Shown here one piece after another: positions 24,944 through 37,815 of a stretch of 64,000 nt of DNA. The DNA lies in NCBI GenBank assembly GCA_958295665.1, contig OY282558.1, positions 311,708,092-311,772,091 on the forward strand, in the 5' to 3' direction. The stretch is from Tipula vernalis (taxonomy: Eukaryota; Arthropoda; Insecta; Diptera; Tipulidae). Under the pieces are notes generated by a model. That model worked only from the letters and a program-made list of their open reading frames with translations, did not search any database and was not told the DNA's origin. The position numbers were made by a program, and so were the translations under genes. Position 1 is the stretch's first letter. Each line of letters starts with the position of its first letter.

Positions 24944-24998
24944 CGAGCTTGCACAAGCTACAGTCTGTTCAGGTTGTGGTTTTGTTTCTTTGATTTCT
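24944..24998 (-). other. Exon-like 55-bp segment with strong splice sites
   Basis: On the - strand an acceptor (..tttcgtttag) is followed by 55 bp open in one frame (it reads about 18 codons, 'EIKETKPQPEQTVACASS') and a consensus donor TCG|GTAAGTACG. It is GC-richer than its flanks. No neighbouring exon was found to confirm the phase, so this may be chance. Confidence 0.22.
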
Positions 24999-25985
24999 CT
25001 AAACGAAATGTGAATCGAAATATTTACTTTACGGTATAGGTTCTTCTATAAAGAAATTGAGCAAAATTGATATAATATTAGTCATAAAATATCATAGCAT
25101 TTTGACCACTCTTAAAGCTATGTAAAACAACAAATATGAAGAAAATGCCACCGTGCTTAAGAGAGATGTTAAATTAAAAATATAAAAAAAGTAAACGTGA
25201 CATTCTATTTTGTGTGGTTCTAAATATCTCACAAAAATATAAAAATTCAAAATTAACACTTTTAACATAGTAAAATGGTAAAGTGAGTGTCGTACAAAGT
25301 TATTTCAAAACCAATAAACTAAAATTGAAAATTATCTTGAGATGTGACAAGCACATAAGATATAAAAATTTGTAATTTTATTTGCTTAAAATTATAAAAT
25401 TTCACTCACTGATATCAAGTTTAGATTAATACCACTGCGACTTACCATTATAGTTTATATTTGTAGATCATACTTTAGAAACACTTTTAACCAAAACTAT
25501 TTAACTAATTAAATAAATACACATAATTTCACAACAATAACGCTTTACGCACATTTTCTAAATGATTGAAAGTGAACAGTAATAAAGTATTTAATAAATT
25601 AAGAACGGGAATTCGCCAAAGAATATGGTAAGTATTCCTATTGCGCTTACTGCAATGCAACTTAGAGAGTAACCCATATGCATATAGTACGTTTTATAAA
25701 CATATATAGCATGGAATACAACAATCTGATTGTCAACCATAAAGGAAAGAAATTAGTATTTTTTGTTCTCCGTATATAGCTAGAAAGTTATTTGTTTTTG
25801 AAGAGACCCATAAATTATATTGGATGGTCTTCAACTTGGTTATTACTGTTCAACTTTGTTTTTCTCTATACAAAACATCCCTACCAATTTGATGGAAAAT
25901 AAAGTGCGGAAAAAGTTGTCTGTTAAACTATTGTTGTATTAAAGTTTAATTAAAACTATTTGATTATTTGTCCTCATTATTTAGA

Positions 25986-26329
25986 TAAACCAGACAAAGA
26001 ATAAGAAAAACTAAAACGAACCCAAACCTCTTTATAAATTAAAGGGAATAAGATACGTCGGAAGTCAAGTCTAAAGGGAGAACCACTACACTTGACCCAT
26101 ATAAATACCCCTTAAATACATCATTGCAGCGAAAAGTGACCTAAAAGAAGGTTATTTTTAGCTTAAATAACTTTGCATTGGATTGCTTTTGGCTGCAATA
26201 CTTAATTTTCGAGTTAAGTATGTGGGTCAAGTTTAACAGTCTTATCTGTAAACAGTAGCATCACTACTCCCTATAATATATTAAGAAATTAGGGCTCGTT
26301 TTAATTTTTTTCGTTCTTTTTCTGGTTTA
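25986..26329. mobile_element. Foldback MITE flanked by TA
   Basis: The two halves fold on each other over most of their length. The ends are AACCAGACAAAGAA and, reverse-complemented on the right, AACCAGAAAAAGAA. Inner matches include 'aaaacga.ccc', 'acttgaccca.ata' and 'attgcagc' near the centre. TA precedes the left end (25986-25987) and follows the right end (26328-26329), the duplication expected of Tc1/mariner-type elements. No coding capacity; about 340 bp. Confidence 0.75.
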
Positions 26330-27249
26330 CCTCAATTCATAATAAAAAAAATTAAAGAAATAAAAATGTTGTGCCTGAGCAATGTCGGGTGTTTCAGATA
26401 AACAAATAAACCACATCAATTTTTCCGTTACCTTCGGGTCAATATTACTCCACTTCAGAGGATAGAGGTTTTGATTCGGATTAACATTAGATAATTGCGG
26501 TAGTATTTAAATTTATTTATAACAGTTAAAGAGTAACCGTCGTTTATTGTAGGCGTTATGTTTCGGATGGTGACCTTGATAAAAGATAAAATCTACTTTT
26601 ATCCCTTTACTTGAATGGCACTCTCATGTAAATTTCAATAGACTTTGCTCCATTTGATCCATTTGAACATCATAGAACTGCCACCTTGTTTAACTGTATG
26701 TAGTAAATTATTTATTGTTATTTCGCTGTTTGGTTTTCTTCATACTATTTGCCGCCCGCATTTTGTTTGCATAGCACTTTGCGATTATTCTGAAAATTTT
26801 ATTTTTCGATTTATACTCTACCATTAAATCAAGTTTTCTTCAGTATACGCAGCGAACAGTTGCTGTGTGCGCATCTATATTGTATAAAACGTTGATTTTT
26901 GTCGTCAGCTTATGGTCATTTATCGTCTTTTTATGATGTACCGTACCGAAGAAATACTTCTTTGAACCATTTGGTTCATTTGACGTTTCATATTGCTTTC
27001 GTCTCATTTTCTATTTTTGTATTGAGTGATAAAAAAGGTAAAACAAGAGCACAGGAATAAATAAGGGTAAAATTGATATACACCTAAGAAAATTTATGAA
27101 TACGAAAGTGCCATCTGTTTTTGCTTTAAATAAATATATAAATTTAAATCTTTTTTTCTAAATAATATCGTTATCAAAATTTCGTTAGTTAGAGTTAAAA
27201 ATTGTACTTCAAAAATATGTTAGGAAAAAAGTATGCGTTTATTAGCTGC

Positions 27250-27364
27250 GCTGCTATTGAAAGCCGCCATTTTTCTTTACCTAATTAAACTTAATTTATA
27301 TAACATCAAACTATCATTTTTAATTCAATTGTTCACTTTTTAAATGACGGCCTTCGATAGCAGC
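27250..27364. repeat. 23-bp inverted repeat with about 69-nt loop
   Basis: The left arm begins GCTGCTATTGAAAGCCG and the reverse complement of the right arm begins GCTGCTATCGAAGGCCG; three mismatches over 23 nt. Possibly a small MITE, but no target duplication is clear. Confidence 0.65.
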
Positions 27365-28113
27365 TATCGGGGTCGAATAAAAAAATGCAGCTATTATTTT
27401 TGTTTAAAATTAATTATTTTGAAAAATATTTTATTTACGAATATGAGTGTGATCCACTGCACGTAATTTTGCTAATTCGTATGGTTTTAGTTATAAACTA
27501 TAAATTTAGTTATTCATCGATTAAATCCTTATTAATTACAAAGCTGTATTTCAATTGTCAAATTTTTTTACATTTGATTTTAATTCGTCATTTCTTTTCT
27601 TGCAGGTATGTAGCCCTTTTGATAATCGATGGAGGGGAATCGTCTCAACAATATTTGGTATGATTTTGTAATTAAGTTTTTACGATAAATGCTGCTTCCG
27701 TGTTTTCTATAATATACGGATCAGGTGTGTTTATCAGGTACATTTTAATAAACAAATTTAAATAAAAATCTGCTGTGTTTTTTGACAAATGAATGAGAGA
27801 CTGCAAATACTGAAATAATTTTTTTTTATGGAAATCCAACCTATTTCAAATTAATCTCGTGCTTCGTTATCTGCACTAGTCCTTGCCCTGGTAAGAGTAA
27901 TAGTTTTAGTAAAATAAACAGTTGAATAGTGTTCAGGAAAGTCAAATTGTCGAACGAACATCCGAGTGCTAACAAACTATACTTGGCAATATACATATAT
28001 TTTGACTTTCATTGGCAATATACATATATTTTGACGAGATATTTTCACCATGCGGAACGTTCTTTGAATTAAATTCGCCGCTTTTGTAAAACAAGAATTT
28101 TTTTGTGATGGTA

Positions 28114-30187
28114 TAGGGTAAAGTCGGGTGATGTAGCGCAGAGAGAAATACGGCACAGTTTTCTTTTTACATTTGTTTGTTACCAAAAAGTTTAGTTATT
28201 CACCAGACCTCGATCGGAAGACGTCTCGTAATGCTGGATAAAATATTTTGTTTTATTTAACTAAACAAGGAAAAGATTACTAAATTTTCTAGAATTTTTT
28301 TTACGGTTTTATCAATTGTGTGATTATGTATTTTTATTGTCTGTATATAGAAATGTAAGGGTTTGATGTTAAGGAGATATTGTATAGATACATTGAAGGT
28401 GGTATGGTACATATACCATTTACCCCACCATTAAATTGGTTTCATATTCATGGGTTTTCGTGATCTTATTTTTTAAAATTTGAACTTTATTTTAAAAAAT
28501 TTAATTATAGAAATGCCTACGATTTATAAAAAAACAAAAATAACTCCAGACGGGCTGCTTGCTTAGAATCCGATCTCAAAGCGGCAATATCCCGTCAGCT
28601 ACATTAAGAAGACCACTAAAAAACAGAAATGAAACGGAACCAGCATTGGGAGCTTCTTGTTGTTTAGGTGACGAGTTTGAAGATAAGGTAGTTTGCCGTG
28701 GGGCGAATAAATTTGACAAAGTATGGTTCACTCTTTTATGAAGCGTAATCCGAACTTATCTGTAAGAAAATCAGAAGGAGTGTCCCAAAACCGTGCGCAA
28801 GAAATGAATCATAAAGAAATATCCGATTATTTATTTCATTGGAAACAATTTTATTTTAATAGTTAAACCTGGGCACATTTTCAACATGGACGAGGCCAGA
28901 TGCCCACAATTTCATTTATTGCTTGCTGTAGTGCAGAGGGAATTTTTTTGCCTCCAGCCTGCTTTTTTAAAGGTAAAACCAAGAAAACCGAATGTGAAGA
29001 TGGCATGTTTCCAGATTCGGTGATGTACCTACATTAGTGGTAAATCTGCCTATGTTAATTCAGATGTTTTTTTACACTTAAACAACATTTCTTTCCAAGA
29101 AAACCTCAAGGAAAAGTTTTAGTTATATTGGGCGGTCATTCGTCACATTGCAGCAACGCCAATATGTTGGAGTTCACTGCAGCAAACAAAATGATTATAT
29201 TGTATTTGCCGCTACGTAGCACACAATTTTTAAAGCCGTTACGCAATATGCGGCATACAATTTGCTTATAGAAAACAATCCAAACAGAAAAAATTTTCGT
29301 TTACAATTTAGAAAATTATGAACATCCGGATGGATTATGGATTACGCATTTATTCACATGCGCGTTAATAACGTTGAACAATAGCAACAAGGCGTGGAAA
29401 CACATTTAATAGAAACACAGCATTTGATAATTTCGTCAGAGTCTTCCATAATAATCAGCAAAATAATGCCTAAAGTTGGAAATTTTGCTGAAAATGCACG
29501 GTGGTGGACTTCGACGAGAAAAATCGACAGCCTGATTTTAAAAGGATTGATAATATGAATATCAGCGACACTCCTACAAAAATGTTAGACTCTAAAATGT
29601 TAATAGCACCAATACCGACAATTTCCTTGGATAAAATAATTAATTCTAGAAAGCAAAAAACTCGTGTGCTAGATAATATCAAAACACTAAAATTAAAATC
29701 AATAAAGCGCAAAACAACAAACACAAGTAAAACCGCAAAAGTTCAAAAGAAACGCAAAGAAGATAGAAGATTCTTAATCATTTTAAGATATATTGTTATA
29801 CCATTAGTTTACGAATCAGATGGCTTGGAGGACTTTGAACAGACTATTTGTGCTGGATGTGGAGAGGATTATATTTCAACTTCTAATAAGGACAACTGGA
29901 TTCGGAGCATATTATGTAATAATATGTGGTCACACGATCCTTGTACCTTTTTCATGAATGCATGCAACAAATGCGGCAAGCAAAATATAAATAAACGTTA
30001 ATGTGCCATATCACCTTAAGCGGTGTAACATATTATCCATATACCCGAGTGTGAAATGATATTTCAGAACAAATTTTAATTTTTATTTTTACAGACTTAA
30101 TTTTGTTTCGTTCTAAAAACAGCATTATTTGTTAGGTATTCCCAAAACAATAAAAGTTCACGACCTATATCATCCGACTTTACCCTA
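28114..30187 (+). mobile_element. Complete pogo-type transposon with TA duplication
   Basis: The inverted ends GGGTAAAGTCGGRTGAT sit at 28116-28132 and (complement) 30169-30185, and both are flanked by TA (28114-28115 and 30186-30187). They enclose a decayed pogo/Tigger-like transposase with a C-terminal zinc-finger-like tail. Element length is about 2.07 kb. The ends differ at very few positions, so the terminal repeats outlasted the coding part. Confidence 0.9.
28513..30001 (+). pseudogene. pogo/Tigger-like DDE transposase pseudogene with PHD-like tail
   Basis: The ATG at 28513 opens 'MPTIYKKTKITPDGLL', resembling the start of a pogo psq-type helix-turn-helix, then stops. The DDE region follows in pieces: 'FNMDEAR' (about 28883) carries the first acidic residue, then 'FLPPACFFKGKTK', and 'VILGGHSSH' (about 29122) where the family has ILDGHxSH, so the second Asp is Gly. 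'STQFLKPLRNM' (about 29215) stands where THxLQPLD is usual, so the third acidic position is also lost. After several frame breaks, an open frame 29501-30001 is Lys-rich and ends with C-x-x-C ... W-S-H-D-x-C ... C-x-x-C, a PHD/zinc-ribbon-like tail seen on insect Tigger-type proteins. Catalytically dead. Confidence 0.85.
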
Positions 30188-30357
30188 TGAATATTTGGAA
30201 AATTAAATAATTTCGCAGAAAATATGATTTTATTCCGCCCTAAATTAATTATTTTAAAAATAAATTGATATCATGCACGTTTCAGTTTCTTCAAAAAAGT
30301 TAAAAGAAGATTTACCGAAATTGTCATTGGCCGGTAAATGGTAAAAATTTGATCGAT

Positions 30358-33354
30358 TTACCGATTTATCGGTAAATCACTTCCTTCTAAATGTTTTTCT
30401 AAATTTGCACTTAAAATGAAGTGTTTGAATTCAGAAATCAAACACATTACTGATGGTACTATTTTGTCGTACTCCATCTTAATATAATAAAAATATATCT
30501 GAATAAAAAACTATACGTTATAGCAGGACTCTGGATACTCAAACTTGAACAGTTGGTGCATTTTACAACTGAGGTCAATTGCTTCTAGAAAGCTACCGCA
30601 CACCATGTATTTATATCCATCCACAAATATCATAAATAGAACCGCTTCGACTTTTTAACCGACTAATATTATTAATGGTTGTAATTTGCTACGTTCGTTT
30701 TGACAACATTTTTGAAGTTTGCCAATTTCTATGAGCATCTCAGCTATGGTTTCGGTGGACATCAGAAAGCATTTCTCGCTGTCTTTCATTGACAACTTTA
30801 TCATCTTCTTATTACCAGCATTATTTTTGCATCTTTCTGATGGTGGAATAATTGCGCTAAGCGCTTTTAAAATCTCCATATTTTATGAATCTAATAATAA
30901 CAGAAAACCGAATAAACAAAAATTTATTTTATTTGTGATTTTTGTGACAAAATAATGTATCTCAGTACGGCCTATGGTACAACGAGGTTTATGGTACACT
31001 ACAGCAATCTAATACGATATACCTAATGTTATAGTACACTACTGCATGTTTGAAAACAGCATATTTTGTTTATTTTATTTTATTAAGTGAAGGAAAATTC
31101 TATAATAATAAAAATAATTTTAGATTTCATCTCCACCCCAATTGTCGAATTATCGCATCCGTTGTTATGAAATTTGCCGTTTTATGCTTATCACAGGATT
31201 CCCGTGTGCCCACGTTTGTATGCGCCATATAGATGGTCATTTTTATTAGGGAAAATGTTTTTACAACAAAAATACAATACGTTTTTTACTGTATATGTCA
31301 TATTGAAATATCCCGTTTTGAAATATGCCGTAGTGTACCTTATGCCCGAGTGTCATATTCTTTTTAAAGTGCTGTAAAGAATGAACCCCGATTTTTCGAT
31401 ATATATTAGTGTGAGTGTGTGTATTTGTTGCGTGTATGCTTATATGTTTTTAGTTTTCATTATATACAAACCTTCATTTACTTCATCCAATTTTTTAGAC
31501 ATTTCTACAAACGATCTCTTATATTTTTGCTGCTTTACATGGGTTAACATTACTGATGGATTTTTTTCCATTCCATTTGGAATAAATTGTTTGATGATTT
31601 GAGAATATTGTCAAATAAATATTTATCTGTAAGAATACATCAATTAAAATTTGAATTAACTACCAGGCATTTAAATCATGTCAAATCTGGGCCAAACGGA
31701 TGTTTGTAAAGCGGACATTCTTCAAGTATATGAACGAATGATTTTTGAAATAAATTGTTTTAGTTGTCCTAGTTCTCAAGTTATCCAAATTTAGCAAAAT
31801 GAATACGTTATTCTTGCTTATTTTATTTTTTATTGATAGATGATCCATTCAATTCAACGGTTTTAGGAAAAAGGGCAGATATTTTAAGAAATTTTGACTA
31901 CAAAATGTTTGCTATAAATATTGCTTATAGTTATGTACAATTTATGGTTTTTGCTAGATAAATAGTACTTAAAAGGAAAGCTAAATTTCAACTAATTACT
32001 AATTATAACAGAAATAATTATAACAAATACCTAATACAATAAACGCACTCTCTTTAGCAGAGCATTAAGTGGTATAATCTATAGTCTATTATAAGTTTTA
32101 ATTCAAGGCTTTTGGTGTTTGACAGCTGTTTCATTATTGTCAACAACAATACGGAAGCACTGTTACGTTGATTGGTTTGTTTACGAATTAAATTTGTACA
32201 TTAATAAATAAGGGTAATTAAATTATAAACTATACATAATTTCAATTCTTTAATTTTAGGTTTATGATGGATTTATTGTTCGTTGGTTTTCTAAAAGTGA
32301 TGAATAATTATTTTCTATAATTTCGTTAACCCGATTTTTAGAACTCACTTGCTATTTATCCAACACTATAAATCTCGAGGGGTTCTTATATTTTGAAGTT
32401 CAGCTTAATTTAGGTTGAAATTCGCTATGCTGAAGATTTGACCGTCTGAAATGTAACAAAAATTCAAATATTAAATTTCAATATATATCAATAATTGAAT
32501 AATACCTGAAGAATTTATTTTAGGTTGTTGGATTTTCTTTGATGAAATAGAAGTTTCCTGTGCTTTATTGAAATTTATCAATTTACGTTTTTTGTACGAA
32601 AATTTATTGTAGAGTTTCCCTATTAGTAGATAATGTCCCAGTCTTACAAAATAACTGAACTGAAAATTATTAAATAAATATGATTAATTATTGTATTTTA
32701 TTAGCACAAAAATCAAACTTACCAAATTTTCTCATGGAAAACATTGAACAATTTCCTCAAAAATGTTTTCAATTTTTATTGTTAATGGTTTTATATTTTT
32801 AATAATTGTATAATATTCTACAATAAGCGAGAATCTTCAGTAAATTTATTTCTATAAAAATAATCCAGGATTATCCGACCGATTTCTGTTTGTTTGAGGA
32901 TGTTCTTGACAGTCTACCAACAAAAATTTTCAAACACAGTCAAATAAATTTCAATAAAACAGAAATAAATTTACCATATACATTTACTCACCATTAATGC
33001 TACCAGTTAGTTCTTTAGAAGTAGGTGGAGTGAAACTTTGAGAATCTGAACTTAATATACATCGAATATCAGTAGGTATCGTAAACGTATTAGTTGGTTC
33101 CTTATAATACCCGTTTAACACCCCATCCCCCATGACTCCAATAAATTTATAAATTCATTTTGCTGATTTTCTAAATTATTACGTTTATCTGTCTCCGATG
33201 AGACTGACGGTCGGATTTGTTCGATCTCTGTTGGTGTATTATTATTAATGTGGTAAGGCTCTTCATCCAGCGGCTGAGCATTTTGTAAAATATTTCCTAA
33301 TACATTTGATGCATTATCGATATTTGCATAGTTCTGGTCGAGTAAAACATTTTC
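30358..33354 (-). pseudogene. SAMD3-like family gene, copy B (decayed, intron-containing)
   Basis: Exon-like blocks follow on the - strand. 33354-32992 has 'FINLLESWGM' in a SAM-like position, with donor ATG|GTGAGT. 32913-32723 runs from 'GRIILDYF' to 'EEIVQCFP', with donor TTG|GTAAGT directly after the FPxENL-like word. Then come 32659-32506 ('LIGKLYNKFSYKKRKL'), 32445-32349 (donor GTGAGT), part of about 31690-31740 ('EECPLYKHPFGP'), 31626-31472, and the last exon 30890-30358 ('LSAIIPPSERC', 'LQPLIILVG', 'GSFLEAIDLSCK', 'YDKIVPSVMCLISEF'). Stops break it at about 32820, 32735, 30654 and 30524, with frameshifts. Block order and several splice positions match copy C. The SAMD3-like label is from memory of family pattern. 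Molecular function is unknown. Confidence 0.65.
30985..31345. repeat. Inverted-repeat element in the last intron of copy B
   Basis: 'ggtacactacagca' (30993) and 'agtacactactgca' (31033) on the left face 'tgccgtagtgtacc' (31326-31339) on the right; 'tttgaaaacagcatatt' on the left echoes the complement of 'ttttgaaatatgccg'. A MITE is likely, but its edges are unclear. Confidence 0.5.
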
Positions 33355-33583
33355 CTATATTATTTAAAATTAAATTAAAGTTTTTATTACACTAATGATC
33401 TACACGTGCATATTTTCCGTTAACTAGAAATTTTGCGAAGCAGTTAATATCGTCCATATAATTTTTTCTAAATGAAATATTTCTGGAAATAAAACTTGTT
33501 ATCAAAAAATATTCTTTATTAAATTTAAATATTCACTATTCAACATCTCTGTTGAAACGCAAACTTTATACAAATGCCTAATA

Positions 33584-33941
33584 CACTGAAAACCTGTTGA
33601 ACTAAAATAAATTTTGAATATAAACGGTAAATTAATATTTACATTCAAACAACATAAAATTCACGTAATAACTAAGTAAAATGCGCATATTTTTAGTGGA
33701 TTTATCTATGGATTGTCAAGTTTTACAATAAACAGGGCAACATTTACTTAACTGCTTTAGTAAAATTACCATTGCTTTAGGTGAAGTTATCTTCGCATAA
33801 ATATAACATTTTCCTAAAACTTGCTATCTATTTCTATATTTTATTACTTACCTGACACCTTAATTTGATAAAGAGGTAGGGTAAATTTTGTTAATTGCTA
33901 AGTAAAATTAGCAATGTCTTTTCGTTAATTTTTCTTAGTAT
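33584..33941. mobile_element. Possible small element with CACTGAAAA-type end
   Basis: TA-CACTGAAAACC at 33582 faces the complement of TTTTTCTTAG-TA near 33928-33941, and the interior is rich in 'ttactta' and 'taagtaaa' words. Its texture resembles the 2.84-kb element at 40.66-43.50 kb. Weak. Confidence 0.25.
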
Positions 33942-34776
33942 ATCTGATATTTGATATTGCATATGAAAACTTTACCAAACAGCCAAATAAATATATTTCA
34001 CATGACAAATTTTTAAACATTAGCAAGGCAATGGCCAATTTAACTTATGAAATATCCACATTGCTTACGCTTGTTTACCAAAAAAACGGGACAGATATCC
34101 ATTTTTGACTTTATACATACGAGAATCAGTATTTGTAAATAAAGAATAGCAAATTTTTTTCAGGTGCATAGGTGGTCCTAGCAAATTGAATTTGTATAGG
34201 CTATAGGTTTGAAACAAAATTTAATTTTAATAAACTACTCTCCTATGGTTCAATCGTATAGTTTCATTACAATTAATTCCATTTTGGTTGACCTTATTGT
34301 TTCTATATAAGTACTAATTCGCTGCTCCTCTAAAATCATGCATGTATCATTATATTGTTCTCAAATATAATGTTCTTTTGAATTTAATTTTTTTCTTGGG
34401 TTTTACGACAGAATATCACTTGCAAACTATTCCGAATGGTAAGTCATATCTTACAGCTATTCGTAAAGCTGAAGTTAAAGTAGGAAGCATACTGACCCCG
34501 CGAAATAATGTCGCAGGAATTAAAATCGTAAAAATATTTAGTTTCTGAGTTTAGTTTCATTTTTTAGCGTAATAATCAAAGCCACATATAATGTTCTGGT
34601 GTTTTAAATTTTAATCCTCTTGTGTAATTATGGAAAATGGGAAATTTAATTATGAATAAAAAACAAATCTCAGCATTCGTATTTCCAAGTTACCATTTAC
34701 CGGTAATGCAATCCCAACTTCCAAGTAATAACTCACATCAGAGGTTTAAATGTCCTCTAAAATAACGTCTTTTTTT

Positions 34777-36854
34777 TAATTGTAAGGACGCTTAACCTCT
34801 ACCATTGATCGACGGGTTATTGAGTCGCCAGCATGTAAAAACTTCAATTATCTCTACCTTGGATCTCAAAGATGCCTTTTGGCAGATACCGTTGGATCCC
34901 GACTCACGAGAATATACAGCCTTTACAGTACCTGGAAGGCCACTGTACCATTTTACATTGATGCCTTATGCACCGTGTTATTCCGCACGAACTTCAGGAC
35001 AGAGTTTTCGTGTACCTAGACGATCTGCTGATTACTTCAGCTTCGACGAACATATTGGACTTTTAACGGAAGTGGTCAGATTACTGAAAAATGCTGGGCT
35101 AACTATTAATGTCGAAAAATTCCAATTTGGATTAAAGCAAGTGAATAACTTAAGGTTTGTTATCGGCGAAGGATGCTTAAATGTCAATTCAGACAAAGTA
35201 AAAGCCATTTTAACGTATCCTGTACCCAAAACAGTGCAGCAAGTTACAAGCTTCATTGGTGTGACTGGTTGGTACCGCCGTTTTATTCCTCATTATGCAT
35301 CTTTAACTGCTCCCATCACGGATTTGTTGAGGAAGGGATCAAAATTGGTCTGGAATGCTAGAGCGCAGGAAGCATTTGAGAAACTAAAAGAACTTTTAAC
35401 TTGTGCACCAGTACCTATTAACCAATCCAGATTTCAATAAGCCGTTCTTCCTGCAATGCGATGCTAGTAGTAGTGGTATCGGAAGTGTATTATTTCAAAA
35501 ATCCGAAACGGGTGAAGAGCATCCCATTGCATATTTTTCTAAAAAGTTGGCACCCTCCCAAAAAAAACTATAGCGTCACGGAGCTGGAGTGTTTGGCAGC
35601 GATTCTCTATGTGTGTCAATTTAGGTCTTCTGATCACCGACCACGCTAGTTTGAAGTCCCTGATGAGCCAGCGTGAGTTGTCGGGAAGATTGGCTCGATG
35701 GAGCTTAAGTTTACAGGGTTATAATTTTAAAATGGAACATTGCCAAAACAAATACATGAAAATGATGTTAACACCTCACTCCATCTTGATGTAGTGTCCT
35801 CTGAGTTTCAAAGTTCCAGTTATTTAAACTTAATTAAGACAATAACCTCGTTGGAGGAAAATCCTAATATGCTTGTAAGAAATGGAAAAGTTTATATTAA
35901 TATGTCTCATGGTACGTCGTATCAGGATTCGGATCTTTCCAAATGGAAATTAGCGGTTCCTAAGCAACTGACGTCTCTGTTGATTGAACAAGCGCATAAT
36001 TCTCCCAGCGCTTCCCATCTAGGGGTTTCCAAGACACTTGATCTTCTTCAAAGAGATTTTTACTGGGCAAATATGGCTAAACAGGTCAAAGATTATATTT
36101 CAAACTGTAATATTTGTAAATCTTGCAAGGCAACGAATTTCTTTACCCGACCACCCAGGGGGCATTTTGCTTAAGTTCACAGACCCTGGCAGTATTTATT
36201 TCTTGATTTTCTTGCGCCATACCCTTGGTCTAAAGGGGCAAATACGCGCATCCTTATAGTGTTAGATACATTTTCACGATTTGTGTTATTAAAAGCGGTG
36301 CGATCTGCAACAGCACAAAGTGTAGTTGATTATTTAAAAAATCACGTATTTTGTTTTTTGGAGTTCCGGAGATATTGTTTACTGATAATAGGAAACAATT
36401 TGAGTCCAAACTGTTGTCCGACTTGCTAACCGAATATGGAGTAAAACATATTTTCACTCCAAAATACTCACCGCAGGCGAACGCTTCAGAAAGAGTAAAT
36501 AGGTCTATACTGACAGCAATTCGAGCTTATGTCAAGGAAAATCACAAGGACTGGGATTCTCATTTGCAGGAAATAGCCAGTGCCTTGCGCAACGTTGTAC
36601 ATCAGTCTACTAGTAGATCGCCTCATTTTTTAGTATTTGGAGAAGATCGAATCAAACATGGTTCCATTCACAAGTTACGAAGACATTTTGAAACATTAGA
36701 CAATAATTTTCTGGCTGTATCCTCTAAGGCCGATAATCTGTGTACCGTCCCGAATTCTGTATTAACTCATTTGAAACGTGCATGTCTTCGAAATGCAAAT
36801 CACTATAACCTTCGAAGTAATAGGTTCGTAAGTTGCTTAAGAAATCGAAAATGA
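34777..36854 (+). pseudogene. Ty3/gypsy pol remnant: RT, RNase H, integrase
   Basis: The copy begins inside RT ('PLIDGLLSRQ', 'LDLKDAFWQIPLD', 'FTVPGRPLYHF', 34800-34970). A deletion and frame change then put the YLDDLL catalytic box out of frame (about 35012). RT continues ('FIGVTGWYRRFIPHY', to 35440) and a frameshift leads into RNase H ('FLQCDASSSGIGS', about 35450-35610). Next come a frame-broken linker, the integrase HHCC region ('HLGVSKTLDLLQRDFYW', 'CNICKSC', about 36000-36130) and the integrase core, where the DDE positions are visible as 'FLDF', 'FTDNR' and 'SERVNRS' (36200-36500). Gag, protease and both LTRs are missing. The 37-kb side (36855-37300) shows no clear LTR. Inactive. Confidence 0.85.
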
Positions 36855-37815
36855 GAATGGAAAAAATTTAGGGGTCTACCACACAAAAGATATTCGGGAG
36901 TAAACCCTCTTAGTTCGAGATAGTATTTGGAATGCCAGGGCTGCTCAATTCGGAGAGATGTGAGTATCTCAGGGGTGAGTCTACCCCAAGATGTAATGTG
37001 TATTAAAGCAAATTGAGCGACTGTATGGTCTTGTTAGATTTCATTAGACTGACGGTAATTTGACTCACTGTATAATGAACATTACCAGTAAATAATTATT
37101 ACAAAAGAATGGAGAGTTTACAATTACCTGTTTAATGATAATATAACAATACAAAGTCATAACAATTGCATTTCTTGTTGTCGCGAAATTTTGGTAATTC
37201 TTTTTGGTGGTTGCTGGTGCATGAGAAATATTCTAATTTCTTCGTCTACTGTTTGTGGTTCAATCTACAACAAAGCAATTAATTATTATTTTGCGGACAT
37301 ATATACGTGGTGGAAATTTATTTAGTGAATTTGAAAATTCATAAATTCATACTACAAGTGTAAAGTTTGTACATACAAAATTCATGTAAGTTACTAAACC
37401 CTTGTTTGGTGGTTTTTAATGTGAAATTTTATTAATGCAATCATTCGCCCATTTTTCTGATTCTTTTAGTGGACCGCATGGTTATTAAACCAAGCAACCA
37501 CCATTATAATATATTTGGTTATAGGACCATAGAATTGCTATTCAATAATAACGCTGCCTATATGGATTTAATCCCGTGAGATTTACGGGCTCATCTGTTA
37601 ATTTGAAAGTACCAAAAAGTAGGCATAAAAACAATTACAGCGGTAAACCAACACATGTTGAATCAGCTGTAATTTCCAACAGCAAGTGAAACATTTGTGT
37701 TGTGTTTTTCATTAAAAAAATAAAAATAAAATAAAAATTCATACCAGATTGGTATTACAAAGAAAAAAAAAGTATATGTATGAATATGTTTAGTGAATAT
37801 CGAAAAGGCTAGACA
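36855..37815. other. No gene recognised
   Basis: AT-rich sequence between the gypsy remnant and the LINE 3' end; no LTR or splice-paired open frame seen. Confidence 0.45.

Noticed and set aside
29470..29724. 84-codon - strand open frame
   Set aside because: Antisense of the pogo transposase C-terminal region.
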